A stretch of 64,000 nt of DNA from JADGRA01 sp052143535 (lineage in GTDB: Bacteria; Myxococcota; Myxococcia; Myxococcales; Myxococcaceae), in contig JBKQSS010000038.1 in the NCBI GenBank assembly GCA_052143535.1, positions 1-64,000 on the forward strand, given 5' to 3'. Positions within the stretch are counted from its first letter, which is position 1. The number at the start of each line of letters is the position of its first letter. Made by a program: the position numbers and the translations under genes. Below, one piece after another: positions 53,326 through 62,265 of this stretch. Under the pieces are notes generated by a model. The model did not search any database. It saw only the letters and a program-made list of their open reading frames with translations, and was not told where the DNA came from.

Positions 53326-54132
53326 ATGCCCCGGCGCGTCCTGGTCTCAGGCATTTCGGGCCGCATGGGCTTGGCCCTGATGCGGGCGGTCCGCGGCGAC
53401 GTCCGTTTCGCCCTGGTGGGAGGCACGGTGCGGCCGGGGAGCGAGCTGGTGGGGCAGGACGCGGGCGTCCTGTTCGCGACAGCGCCGCTCGGCGCTCCCC
53501 TCTTCGACGACGTCAAAGCGGCCTTCGCCAAGGTGCGGCCGGAGGTAGTCATCGACTTCTCCCACCCGGACGCCACCCGGGAGTGCGCCGACATCTGTGC
53601 ACAGCGTGGCGCTGCGCTGGTGGTGGGGACGACCGGCCTCTCCGGCGCGGTGCGCGAGCAGCTGGACCGCGCCTCGCGTTCGACGCCGGTGGTGCTTTCG
53701 CCCAACATGTCAGTGGGCATCAACGTGCTGCTCGACGTGGCGGCGCACCTGGTGCGCATCCTGGGCGAGGGCTGGGACACCGAGGTGCTGGAGCTGCACC
53801 ACCGGCAGAAGCGAGACGCGCCGAGCGGGACGGCGCTCCGGCTGGCGGAGGTGTTGGCTCGGGCCTCCGGACGAGACGCGTCTGTCTTCCGCCTGGCCCG
53901 CGCCGGGGAGGTGGGGCCGCGGGCACCGGGCGAAATCGGCGTGCAGACGCTGCGCGGCGGGGACGTGGTGGGCGAGCACACCGTCTTCTTTCTTTCTGAC
54001 GGCGAGCGCATCGAGCTCACCCATCGGGCCAGTAGCCGAGAGCAATTCGCCCGCGGCGCCGTCCGGGCGGCGGCCTGGGCCTGTGCGCAGGAGCCCGGGC
54101 TGTACAGCATGCAGGATGTGCTCGGCCTATGA
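53326..54132 (+). CDS. dapB: 4-hydroxy-tetrahydrodipicolinate reductase
   Basis: A 268-residue protein. VSGISGRMG (7-15) is the nucleotide-binding loop, VVIDFSHPDAT and VVGTTGLS follow, and LELHHRQKRDAPSGTAL is the catalytic His-Lys signature of DapB. It reduces the DapA product with NAD(P)H. The start is three bases after dapA and the stop overlaps folK in ATGA. Confidence 0.97.
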   Translation: MPRRVLVSGISGRMGLALMRAVRGDVRFALVGGTVRPGSELVGQDAGVLFATAPLGAPLFDDVKAAFAKVRPEVVIDFSHPDATRECADICAQRGAALVVGTTGLSGAVREQLDRASRSTPVVLSPNMSVGINVLLDVAAHLVRILGEGWDTEVLELHHRQKRDAPSGTALRLAEVLARASGRDASVFRLARAGEVGPRAPGEIGVQTLRGGDVVGEHTVFFLSDGERIELTHRASSREQFARGAVRAAAWACAQEPGLYSMQDVLGL

Positions 54133-54659
54133 GGACCTCCGCGGCCAGCGCCGGGGAGCTGGTGTACGTCGGCCTGGGCTCCAACCTGGGAGACCGGGAG
54201 GCCAACCTCGCGGCAGCGGTGACCGCCCTCAGGGCGCTGAACGGTGTCTTGGTGCTGCGGCGCTCGCGCCTCTATGACAGCCTGGCAGTAGGGCTACCGC
54301 AGCCGCGCTTCCTCAATGCCGTGGTGGAGTTGCGGACCGCGCTTTCCCCGCGCCGGCTCTTGGGGCTTCTGCAGACGGCCGAGCAGACGCTGGGGCGCAC
54401 CGCCAAGGGGCTCGGCCGGCCACGCACCGTGGACCTCGACGTCCTCCTCTGGGGCGAGCGCATTCTCACTGAGCCGGACTTCCAAGTCCCCCACGCCGAA
54501 ATGCACCGGCGGCGCTTCGTGCTCGAGCCTCTCGCCGAGCTGGCCCCCAACATCCGTCACCCAGTACTGGGGGTGAGCGTCCGCGAGTTGCTCGCAGCGC
54601 TTCCTTCGGCCGACGTCGTTCCCCTCCCAGAGGCTGCGGCCTCGGCGGGCAAGCCTTGA
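54129..54659 (+). CDS. folK: 6-hydroxymethyl-7,8-dihydropterin pyrophosphokinase
   Basis: A 176-residue protein. VYVGLGSNLGDREANL is the N-terminal signature, and GRPRTVDLDVLLWGER holds the Mg-binding DxD. VPHAEMHRRRFVLEPLAELAP completes the family pattern. It transfers pyrophosphate from ATP to hydroxymethyl-dihydropterin in folate synthesis. It is cotranslated with dapB. Folate pathway genes next to dap genes are not metabolically linked in an obvious way. Confidence 0.96.
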   Translation: MRTSAASAGELVYVGLGSNLGDREANLAAAVTALRALNGVLVLRRSRLYDSLAVGLPQPRFLNAVVELRTALSPRRLLGLLQTAEQTLGRTAKGLGRPRTVDLDVLLWGERILTEPDFQVPHAEMHRRRFVLEPLAELAPNIRHPVLGVSVRELLAALPSADVVPLPEAAASAGKP

Positions 54660-54669
54660 GGTTTCTCAC

Positions 54670-56007
54670 GTGACGCCAGCCTTCGTCCTGTTGTTGCTCC
54701 TCGGCGCTGACGGCATCCTCCCGCCAGGCCACCCCGCCATTTCCGCGCCGGACGGGGGGCAGCTTTCGCCGTCCGGGGTGAGGGCCCTTCCGCCAGGCCA
54801 TCCCCCCATCTCTGGGCTCTCTGACGCGGGGCAAGCCTCCCGGGCGGCCGGCGCGTTGCCCCCCGGCCATCCGGACATCTCCGGCGGCCGCGCAGCGCAG
54901 AGCGCGCGCGACATCCTCCAGCAGCTCGACGCCACGCCGGACCTCAAGACGCGCCCCAAGCCCTTCGAGGTGGCCGCCTCGGTGGGGAAGCTGTACTACA
55001 GCCAGGGGCGCTACGCCGACGCGGTGGTGTACCTGCGACAGGCAGAAGAGGGGGCAACCGCGCTGCGCGCGCTCTACCTCTCAGAGCGGCGAGAGGTGAA
55101 GGGCCCGCTTCCCGACGCGGCCTCGGCCGGCTGCCCGGCGTCGATGAGCTCGGCGCTCGGCGCAGTCGCCGCCGCTGCCCAGACGCGGGCCGCGGCGAAG
55201 GACCATGCTGCCGCGGCGGCATGCGCACTGGAGGCCCTGCAACCAGCGCTGGAGGCGGCGGCCCTGTTGGGCAACGCCCTCTTTCTCGGCGCCGACGCCC
55301 CAGGCGCGCTGAAGGCCTACGCCTGGGCGCTGGAGGTGGACGCGCTTCAGCCGGTGGCCTTGTACGGCCGCGCCGGCGTCACCTTCGACACGCGGCCTGA
55401 TGACGTGGCGGCGCTGCGCGCGGTGAAGAGAGACCTAACGGAGTGGCTCGCGCGCTGGCCCAACCTCCCCCAGTCACCGCAGGCCAAGGCGCTCCTCGGT
55501 CGCACCGAGGAGCTGCTGCGGGCCGGCGGGCTGAGCAAGTACGCCGCCGCCCGGCCCAAGCCCAAGCCCGCGCCGGCGGCGCCCAGCGGCGGCAACGACA
55601 CCCTTCCGGCGCTCAATCCGGAGACGGTGCAAGCCATCCAAAACACCGAGCGTACGCCCGAGTTGCAGAAGGGCTTGGCGCAACTCGTCGAGCAGGGCGA
55701 GGAGGCCCTGGCCAAGGGTGAGTACCAAACGGCGCTCGAGGCCTACCGCCGGGTGGTGCCCTTCGAGCCGGAGAATGGGCGGGCAAAAGCGGGCATGGCC
55801 TGGTCCTTGGTGGGACTCAACCGTCAGCCGATGGCAGAGCGCGTGTGGAGCGTCGCGGTGGAAGCGGACCCGGAGGCCGTGGACAAGCTGGGCGACATGC
55901 TGGCGAAAAAGGGCAACGCCAAGGACGCCCAAGCGCTGTGGGCGAAGTTGGCGGCGACGTCCCCGGCCTATGCCCAAAAGGCCGACCTCCAGACGAAGCT
56001 TCATTAG
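54670..56007 (+). CDS. TPR protein with N-terminal LPPGHP repeats
   Basis: A 445-residue protein from a GTG eight bases after GAGG. A short hydrophobic start (AFVLLLLLGADG) may be a signal peptide. Residues 17-71 carry three copies of LPPGHPxIS spaced exactly 23 residues apart. The rest is helical: TPR-like repeats at about 95-130, 175-230 and 345-440, with a Pro/Lys-rich hinge near 300-310. It could be a periplasmic scaffold. The repeated His (21, 44, 67) could bind metal or heme; this is inference. It follows folK by 10 bases. Confidence 0.82.
   Translation: MTPAFVLLLLLGADGILPPGHPAISAPDGGQLSPSGVRALPPGHPPISGLSDAGQASRAAGALPPGHPDISGGRAAQSARDILQQLDATPDLKTRPKPFEVAASVGKLYYSQGRYADAVVYLRQAEEGATALRALYLSERREVKGPLPDAASAGCPASMSSALGAVAAAAQTRAAAKDHAAAAACALEALQPALEAAALLGNALFLGADAPGALKAYAWALEVDALQPVALYGRAGVTFDTRPDDVAALRAVKRDLTEWLARWPNLPQSPQAKALLGRTEELLRAGGLSKYAAARPKPKPAPAAPSGGNDTLPALNPETVQAIQNTERTPELQKGLAQLVEQGEEALAKGEYQTALEAYRRVVPFEPENGRAKAGMAWSLVGLNRQPMAERVWSVAVEADPEAVDKLGDMLAKKGNAKDAQALWAKLAATSPAYAQKADLQTKLH
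54715..54882 (+). repeat. Threefold LPPGHPxIS repeat, 69-base period
   Basis: Codons for LPPGHPAIS, LPPGHPPIS and LPPGHPDIS begin at 54718, 54787 and 54856, a period of 69 bases (23 residues). The linkers between them differ, so the motif itself is conserved rather than freshly copied. Confidence 0.9.
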
Positions 56008-56022
56008 GGGCACCTCGCCCCC

Positions 56023-57363
56023 TTAGGCGCTCACCTCTTCCACTGGGTCCGGTCCAGGCACGTGCGGAAGCCGCATCAGGGGCGTCGGTGTGCCCAAAAA
56101 CCGCGCCGGCGCATCCACCCCGGAGAAGTGCCCCCAGCGCTCGAGCACTACCACCGCCGCGAGGCACAACAGCGCCGCCATCACCCCCACCTGACGCAGA
56201 CCAAAGCGGTCCCCGGCCCAACCGAGCGCCAAAAGGCCCAGCGCATAGCTGGTGGACAGCACCAGGCCATAGAGACTGGCCACCCGCGCCTGGAGCAGCC
56301 GCGAGACGCGGCTGAGGCAGATGCTGCTGAGAGTGCTGAGGGTGGTGAGGTAGGCGGCCCCCACCAGGCCAATGGCCAACACGGCCAGCCCGAAGCTCGG
56401 AGACAGCCAGTACAGCGTGGCCAGCACGCACAGCGCCGCGGAGGCGCGTGCCAGCAGTCGCTCGCGCCCCCAGTAGTCCGCCAGAGAGCCCGCCACCAGA
56501 GCCGCACTGACGGCACCGATGCCCTGGGCGGTGGCCAACAGGGACGTCCCGGAGGCGCCTCGGCCAAGCCCCTGAATGGCAAACACCGGAAGCAAGCCAA
56601 TGAAGGGCGCCACCAGGGCGCCCACTGCCAAGGTGAGGCACAGCGCGGTGCGGATGCCCTTGTCCTCGTGTGCCACGCGCAGGCCGGTGCGGATTTCGGC
56701 CCAGAGGTGTCCCTTGGGCCGCGTGGCCGGTGGTGGCAGGCGCACCGTGGCCACCGCCACCATCACCGCCACGAAGCTGAGCGCATTCAAGGCGAAGGCC
56801 GCCCCCAGTCCGCCCACTGCCATCACCAGCGCGGCCAGGCCGGGGCCGACAATCCGGCCCAGGTTGTACTGGGCCGAGGAGAGGCTGACCGCCGACAGGA
56901 GGTCCTCCCTCGGGACGAGTTCCGAGAGGAGTGCCGAGGAGACGGGCGCCAAAAGCGCATTGGCGCAGCCGGCGAGGAAGGCCAACACCGAGACCGCCGG
57001 CAGCGACAGACGCCCGAGAAGGGCGAGCGCCGCCAGCCCGGCGGCCAGGAGAAGCTGGGCCCAGGTGAGCCAGCCGAAGAGTTGGCGGCGGTCCGTGCGG
57101 TCGGCAATGGCACCGCCCAGCGGCCCCAGCACCAGCGCCGGCAGGTACATCAGCGCGGCTACCGTGGCCGTCCAGCCACCTCGCCCCGTGGTTTGCGTCA
57201 CCCAGACGCCAACCGCGATGGTTTCCATCCACGTGCCGACGTTGGAGATGAAGGCGCCGAGCCAGAAGCGTCGGTAGTTTCGGTGACGAAAGGCGCGCAG
57301 CGAGGCGAAGCGGTGCAACCCGAGCCGGCCGTACAGCGAGGAAGGAGAAAGGACGACGTCCAC
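56023..57363 (-). CDS. MFS exporter (MFS_3, EntS-like)
   Basis: A 446-residue protein with twelve predicted spans, probably from a GTG. LRAFRHRNYRRFWLGAFISNVGTWMETIAVGVWV is the characteristic start of the MFS_3 exporters related to the enterobactin exporter. GGAIADRTDRRQ is the loop 2-3 motif, and SLADYWGRERLL is its counterpart in the second half. The substrate is unknown. It is divergent from the DUF4384-like gene. Confidence 0.9.
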   Translation of the reverse strand: MDVVLSPSSLYGRLGLHRFASLRAFRHRNYRRFWLGAFISNVGTWMETIAVGVWVTQTTGRGGWTATVAALMYLPALVLGPLGGAIADRTDRRQLFGWLTWAQLLLAAGLAALALLGRLSLPAVSVLAFLAGCANALLAPVSSALLSELVPREDLLSAVSLSSAQYNLGRIVGPGLAALVMAVGGLGAAFALNALSFVAVMVAVATVRLPPPATRPKGHLWAEIRTGLRVAHEDKGIRTALCLTLAVGALVAPFIGLLPVFAIQGLGRGASGTSLLATAQGIGAVSAALVAGSLADYWGRERLLARASAALCVLATLYWLSPSFGLAVLAIGLVGAAYLTTLSTLSSICLSRVSRLLQARVASLYGLVLSTSYALGLLALGWAGDRFGLRQVGVMAALLCLAAVVVLERWGHFSGVDAPARFLGTPTPLMRLPHVPGPDPVEEVSA

Positions 57364-57469
57364 GTCCGCGCCAATTTACCCCGTGCTCCGGCCGCGGACG
57401 AAGCCACTCCGCTGCCGCGCGATTGTTCCACCGCTTGCTCCCGGCCTGTGCCCCGGGCCAGAAGAGCGC

Positions 57470-58033
57470 ATGGCCTGGCCACAACAAGACGCCGAAGCGG
57501 CGTCGATGGGAAAGCGGCGACGACGGCGTTGGCGGCCGGCGCTGGCCCTGGTTGGCGCGGCGCTTTTGTATGCGACGGTGTGGCAGGTGCCGGCGCTGTT
57601 TGCCCGCCGCCGTCCGGAGGCGCCGGCGCTCCTGCTGCAAAGGCTCGAAGGGGGCGCCTGGGTGCCAGTGCCCAAGGCCGCCCGGTTGCCTGCCCGGGCG
57701 CGGGTGCGCTTCGCGGTGCACACCGAGCGGCCGGCTTTCCTGGTGCTCATCGGACTCAACGCCGAAGGGCGGACCACCTTGTATCTCCCCAGCGCGGGCG
57801 GCCCGCCCGGGCTCGTCGGAGGGACGGCCACCGTCGGTGAGCAGGCACTCGACGGGGTGGCCGGTCCGGAGCTTTTCCTGGCGGTGCTGTGCCACACGAG
57901 GCTGTCGCCGTCCGTCATCCTCAAAGCTGCCGAGCGCGCCGCGGCAGCGGCCGAAGCGCCCGCCCGAGTCCAGACGCTCGACCTCGGCTGTCCCGAAGCA
58001 CACTTCCTGGTGGAGAAAGAGCCGCTCCCCTAG
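57470..58033 (+). CDS. Membrane-anchored DUF4384-like protein
   Basis: A 187-residue protein from ATG 57470, with a possible later ATG at 57506. A basic cytosolic end (GKRRRRRWR) is followed by one span (PALALVGAALLYATVW) and an extracytoplasmic domain. RVRFAVHTERPAFLVLIGLNAEGRTTLYLPS resembles the DUF4384 beta domain. Myxobacterial DUF4384 proteins often accompany caspase-like or signalling proteins, but none is adjacent. It may be cotranscribed with the binding-protein chimera 140 bases downstream. Confidence 0.7.
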   Translation: MAWPQQDAEAASMGKRRRRRWRPALALVGAALLYATVWQVPALFARRRPEAPALLLQRLEGGAWVPVPKAARLPARARVRFAVHTERPAFLVLIGLNAEGRTTLYLPSAGGPPGLVGGTATVGEQALDGVAGPELFLAVLCHTRLSPSVILKAAERAAAAAEAPARVQTLDLGCPEAHFLVEKEPLP

Positions 58034-58175
58034 CCCCCCGCCCGTGCTTTTCCAAAGGGGCAGCTACAGCCCTGTGTGAGGGAATTTGCTGGCCCTCTGG
58101 GTCAGACTAGACTCGTCCATCGACGCGCTGACCGCAGGATGAGAGGCCGGCCCCGTCGGGGAGAAGTGCCAACCC

Positions 58176-60278
58176 ATGCCGCTGGCCGGGGACTTCAAGC
58201 AAATTCTCTTCGCGGACTTGCTGCAATTCTACTGTCTGAGCGGGCAGACGGCGGCGGTGTCCGTGCGGGCGGCAGACGAGCGCGGCGGGGAAACCACCGG
58301 CACCTTCTTCATCGACGGGGGCGTGCTGGTGGACGCCGTCTTCGACGGGCGTGAAGGCTCCGAGGCCGTGCGACGCGCGGTGCGCCGCCTCACCCAGGGC
58401 GCTTTTCAGGTGCAGCTGGGGGCGAGAAGCGAGCGTCGGACTGTCCATGAGCCGTGGAGCGCGCTGGTGCTGGACGAGCTCCGGCAGCGGGAGAGCAGCG
58501 GGGGGCCGCCGGAGATGAAGTCCGCGGCGCCGGCGCTGGCCGCCGCCCTGGGCCGCTGGCCGCCGCCGCCGAGCGGGGCGCCGGCGGCGCCCTGGGGACG
58601 CACTGCCCCCACGCCGCCAGCGGGCATCCGCGTGACGCCCACCAGCTCGAGCACTCTCTCGCCGGTCGGTGGCGTGGCGGGGCTGCAGGGGACGCCCCCC
58701 GGCAGCACGCTCCAGACGCGGGGCACGCCTGCGCACGGGACGCAGGCCGTGGTGCCGTCGGAGCGGGCCGGCGCCTCCCAGTCCGCGACGCCGCGCGAGG
58801 CCGCTGCCCCGGGGCAGCGCCCCGGCCCGGGAAGTGGCCCGCACCCGCAGGCCTCGCCCGGCGGCGTTCCGCGCTCGCCCACGCCGCCGCCGGTGCCCAT
58901 GCCGGCTGGACTCGCGACTCGGCAGCGGGGGATGGAGCCAGGCTCCGGACCGCGGCCCACCCTGCCCACCGCGCCCTTCTCACGCATTCGCCGCGAGCGC
59001 CGGCCCGGGCGCTGGCTCCGGTGGCTTTTGCCGGTGGTCATTGCCACCCTGGCCGGCGCCGTCCTGGCTTGGCTCGCCACCCATGCTGCCAAACCGGCCC
59101 CGGTGCCGGTGGCGGCGAGCGTCCCGCCGCCGCCGGCGCCGAGGGTGGTGGCCCCGCCGCCGACGCCCGGTGTCTCGGACACCGAGGTGCTTTTCGGCAT
59201 GGCCGCCCCCTTCAGCGGAGCCTCCAAGGAGTTGGGCCGGCAAATGAAAGTCGGCCTGGAAGTCGCTTTTGCCCTGGCCAACACCGCTGGCGGCGTCCAC
59301 GGGCGTCAGCTGCGGCTGTTGACCCTCGACGACGGCTACGAGCCGTCGCGCACCGCCGAGGTGATGCGCGACCTTGCGGAAAAGCGGGGCGTCTTCGGCT
59401 TCGTCGGTAACGTGGGCACTCCCACCGCGGTTGTCGCGCTGCCCTACGCCTTGGGCCGAAAGATGCTCTTCTTCGCGCCTTTCACCGGTGCACCGCTGCT
59501 GCGCAAAGACCCGCCGGACCACACCGTCTTTAACTACCGGGCCAGCTACCTCGAGGAGACAGCAGCCATCGTCCGCTACTTGGTGGAGGTGCGTCGGTTG
59601 CGGCCGGACCAAATCGCCGTCTTCGCACAAAACGACAGCTACGGGGACGCGGGTTACCAGGGCGTTTTACGGAAGCTGCGCCAGCTTCGACGAGACCCGG
59701 CGGCGGTGCTGAAGGTTACCTACGAGCGAAACACCACCGACGTGGCCAACGCGGTGGCTCGGGTTCTTGAGAGAAAGGGCCTCAAAGCGGTGGTGATGGT
59801 GTCCACCTACCGCGCTGCCGCGCGTTTCATCGAGCAGGTGCGCACCCAACGCCCGGCCATGCTCTTCACCAACGTCTCGTTCGTGGGCAGTGAGGCACTG
59901 GCCGAGGAACTGGTGCAGCTCGGGCCGCGCTTTGCCGAGGGCATCATCGTGACGCAAGTGGTCCCCCTGCCGACTTCGCGCTCGACGGCGGTGCTCCACT
60001 ACCAGGAGGCGCTCGCCCGCTACGCACCGGGGGAGAAGCCGGACTTCGTCTCCCTCGAAGGCTACGTGGACGGAATGGTGCTGGTGGAGGGGCTCCAGCG
60101 GGCCGGCCGGGCGCTCACCACCGAGCGTCTGGTGCAAACGCTGGAGGACATCCACGGACTGGACCTCGGACTCGGCGCCACCGTCTCCTATGGGCCCTCC
60201 GAGCACCAGGGGTCGCACAAAGTCTGGGGAACCGTGCTCGACCGCACCGGAAACTACCAGTCTTTGGACCTCGAGTAG
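58176..60278 (+). CDS. DUF4388 - transmembrane - periplasmic binding protein chimera
   Basis: A 700-residue protein with three parts. Residues 1-110 are a cytosolic DUF4388 (PATAN-like) domain: GDFKQILFADLLQFYCLSGQTA and a LTQGAFQV C-end. Residues 115-275 are a Pro/Ala/Gly-rich linker. A span at about 282-302 (WLLPVVIATLAGAVLAWLA) leads outside to a type I periplasmic-binding domain of the LivK/receptor family (325-700): EVLFGMAAPFSGASKELGRQMKVG, GHRQLRLL-like region and PDFVSLEGYVDGMVLVEGL. There is no kinase or cyclase, so signals would pass through the DUF4388 part. A LivFGM transporter lies just downstream on the other strand. Confidence 0.85.
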   Translation: MPLAGDFKQILFADLLQFYCLSGQTAAVSVRAADERGGETTGTFFIDGGVLVDAVFDGREGSEAVRRAVRRLTQGAFQVQLGARSERRTVHEPWSALVLDELRQRESSGGPPEMKSAAPALAAALGRWPPPPSGAPAAPWGRTAPTPPAGIRVTPTSSSTLSPVGGVAGLQGTPPGSTLQTRGTPAHGTQAVVPSERAGASQSATPREAAAPGQRPGPGSGPHPQASPGGVPRSPTPPPVPMPAGLATRQRGMEPGSGPRPTLPTAPFSRIRRERRPGRWLRWLLPVVIATLAGAVLAWLATHAAKPAPVPVAASVPPPPAPRVVAPPPTPGVSDTEVLFGMAAPFSGASKELGRQMKVGLEVAFALANTAGGVHGRQLRLLTLDDGYEPSRTAEVMRDLAEKRGVFGFVGNVGTPTAVVALPYALGRKMLFFAPFTGAPLLRKDPPDHTVFNYRASYLEETAAIVRYLVEVRRLRPDQIAVFAQNDSYGDAGYQGVLRKLRQLRRDPAAVLKVTYERNTTDVANAVARVLERKGLKAVVMVSTYRAAARFIEQVRTQRPAMLFTNVSFVGSEALAEELVQLGPRFAEGIIVTQVVPLPTSRSTAVLHYQEALARYAPGEKPDFVSLEGYVDGMVLVEGLQRAGRALTTERLVQTLEDIHGLDLGLGATVSYGPSEHQGSHKVWGTVLDRTGNYQSLDLE

Positions 60279-60314
60279 CCGGCCGCGCGGTGGCCCGGAG
60301 GCCCCTCGGGGCGT

Positions 60315-61364
60315 TTACACCAGCCGGGCGGCGAGCACGTCCTGCACGTCGATGAGACCCACCGGGAGGCCCTCGGCATCCACCACTGGAAGCTGGTCGA
60401 CGTGCGCCTCGCGCATCAGTGTGGCGGCGGTGAGGACCAGGTCCTCCGGGGAGACGCACCGCGGGTGAGGTCCCATCACCGTTCTCACTTCCACCTCGAA
60501 GTCGTTCGCGCCGCGCTCCACCAGCCGGCGCAAGTCCCCATCGGTGAAAATGCCCACCAGCCGCCCGGACGCGTCGACGACGTTGGCGGCGCCGGGGCGC
60601 CCCGGCGTATTCGTCATCACCACCACCGCCTGCGAGAGGTGCGCCGTCGCCTGTACCACCGGATTCGAAGCGCCGGCCCGCATCACCTCGAAGACGCGCA
60701 TCACGCTACGGCCTATTTTTCCGCCGGGGTGCAGGAGGGCGTATTCCTCGCTGGAAAACTGTCGGCACTTGAGCGCGGTCATGGCCAAGGCATCGGAGAC
60801 GGCGTGCAGTGCGGCCGAGGAAGCCGTCGGCACCAGGCCAAGGGGACAGGCCTCGGGGATGGAACCCACGTCCAGCACCAAGTCCGACAGCCGCGCCAGC
60901 GGCGACGTCCCGTCCCCGGTGATGGCCACCACCTTGGCGCCAATGCGGCGCAGCGCTGGCACCAGGCGGAGAATCTCCTCAGTGGCGCCGCTGTTGGACA
61001 GTGCCAGGACAACGTCGCCGCGAGAGACGCGGCCCAAGTCCCCATGCATCGCCTCCGCCGGGTGGAGGTACAAGGAGGGAATGCCAGTCGAGGCGAACGT
61101 GGCGGACAACTTCTGGGCGATGAAGCCGGGCTTGCCGAGGCCGGTCACCACCACGTGTCCCTGGCAGTCGAGCACCAGAGAGAGGACGCGGAGAAAGCTT
61201 GGCCCCAGTCGTTGCTTGGCGCCGGCAATGGCCTCGGATTCGGCGTCCAGTACGCCACGGGCATAGGCCAACTCCTCGGCACCGGGACGGGCCAGTCGCG
61301 CTCGAGCCAGCCTCTCGGGCTTGGTGGAGCGGCTGCGAGGTACCCGAGGTGCGGGGCGGCGCAT
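60315..61364 (-). CDS. KpsF/GutQ-family sugar-phosphate isomerase (arabinose-5-phosphate isomerase-like)
   Basis: A 349-residue protein from ATG 61364. A SIS domain (about 55-200) has GLGKPGFIAQKLSATFASTGIPS, EAMHGDLG and LSNSGATEEIL, and ACPLGLVPTASSAA matches KpsF/KdsD. Two CBS domains follow (about 220-349), with VVDASGRLVGIFTDGDLRR and VVDAEGLPVGLIDVQDVL. KdsD makes arabinose 5-phosphate for Kdo in LPS. The first 45 residues are basic and unlike the family, possibly an extension. The last gene is 181 bases from the liv genes on the same strand. Confidence 0.9.
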   Translation of the reverse strand: MRRPAPRVPRSRSTKPERLARARLARPGAEELAYARGVLDAESEAIAGAKQRLGPSFLRVLSLVLDCQGHVVVTGLGKPGFIAQKLSATFASTGIPSLYLHPAEAMHGDLGRVSRGDVVLALSNSGATEEILRLVPALRRIGAKVVAITGDGTSPLARLSDLVLDVGSIPEACPLGLVPTASSAALHAVSDALAMTALKCRQFSSEEYALLHPGGKIGRSVMRVFEVMRAGASNPVVQATAHLSQAVVVMTNTPGRPGAANVVDASGRLVGIFTDGDLRRLVERGANDFEVEVRTVMGPHPRCVSPEDLVLTAATLMREAHVDQLPVVDAEGLPVGLIDVQDVLAARLV

Positions 61365-61545
61365 GGGAGGCTCCCTGGCTTGTAGCCCGGCCAGGCTCAC
61401 CGAAGCCAGCACCAACCCACCCGGGAGTGCTCGTCGTTGGCGTCCGCCCAGCTGGCTCGGGCCGGCGTGACAACCCCACCGGCCAATAGGCACTGCAGCG
61501 CTGTGACTCGCCCTCAGCCCGAGGGCTCGGGGGGCGTCCCCGTGG

Positions 61546-62265
61546 TTACAGGGCCGCCTCGCCGAGGAAACGCTGGCGCACCCGCGCGTCGTCCAGCAGC
61601 GCGGCGCTCGCGCCCTCGAGGGTGACGCGCCCGGTTTCCAGGACATAGGCCCGGTGGGCGAGTCGCAGCGCGTGCTGGACGTTTTGCTCCACCAGAAGCA
61701 GAGTGACGCCGCGCCCGTTGATTTCCTTCAGCGCCGCGAAGACCTGCCGCACCAGCATCGGTGCAAGCCCCAGCGCCGGCTCGTCCAACATCAACAGCCG
61801 AGGACGTGCCATCAACCCTCGACCGATGGCGCACATCTGTTGCTCGCCCCCGCTCAGAGTGCCGGCGTTTTGGGTGAGGCGCTTCTGGAGAATGGGAAAC
61901 ATCTCCAGAACGGTCTGGAGCGTTCGGTGCCGCTCGGCGCGGGCCCCTCGGGTGTAGGCCCCCATTTCCAAGTTGTCGCGGACGCTCATGTTGGCCCACA
62001 GCTGGCGTGCTTCCGGAATGAGGACGATGCCCCTCGCCACCAGCTGGTTGGCAGGCATGCCGGCGACGTCCTGGTCCTCGAAGAGAATGCGGCCGGCGCG
62101 GGGACGTAGCAGTCCCGAAAGCGTGCGCAAGGTGGTGGTTTTCCCGGCGCCATTGGCACCCACCAGCGTCACAATTTCTCCCGCCTCCACACGGAAGGAG
62201 GCGTTCCACACCGCTTGGACGTCGCCATAGAAGACGTCGATGCCCTCCACCCGCAGCGCGCTCAT
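61546..62265 (-). CDS. livF: Branched-chain amino acid ABC transporter, ATP-binding protein LivF
   Basis: A 239-residue ATPase. Walker A is GANGAGKTT (about 36-44), the signature is LSGGEQQMCAIGRGLM and Walker B is LLMLDEPALGLAP, with LLVEQNVQHAL after it, all typical of LivF. It pairs with LivG on the LivM/LivH channel. The start overlaps the livG stop by four bases. Confidence 0.95.
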   Translation of the reverse strand: MSALRVEGIDVFYGDVQAVWNASFRVEAGEIVTLVGANGAGKTTTLRTLSGLLRPRAGRILFEDQDVAGMPANQLVARGIVLIPEARQLWANMSVRDNLEMGAYTRGARAERHRTLQTVLEMFPILQKRLTQNAGTLSGGEQQMCAIGRGLMARPRLLMLDEPALGLAPMLVRQVFAALKEINGRGVTLLLVEQNVQHALRLAHRAYVLETGRVTLEGASAALLDDARVRQRFLGEAAL

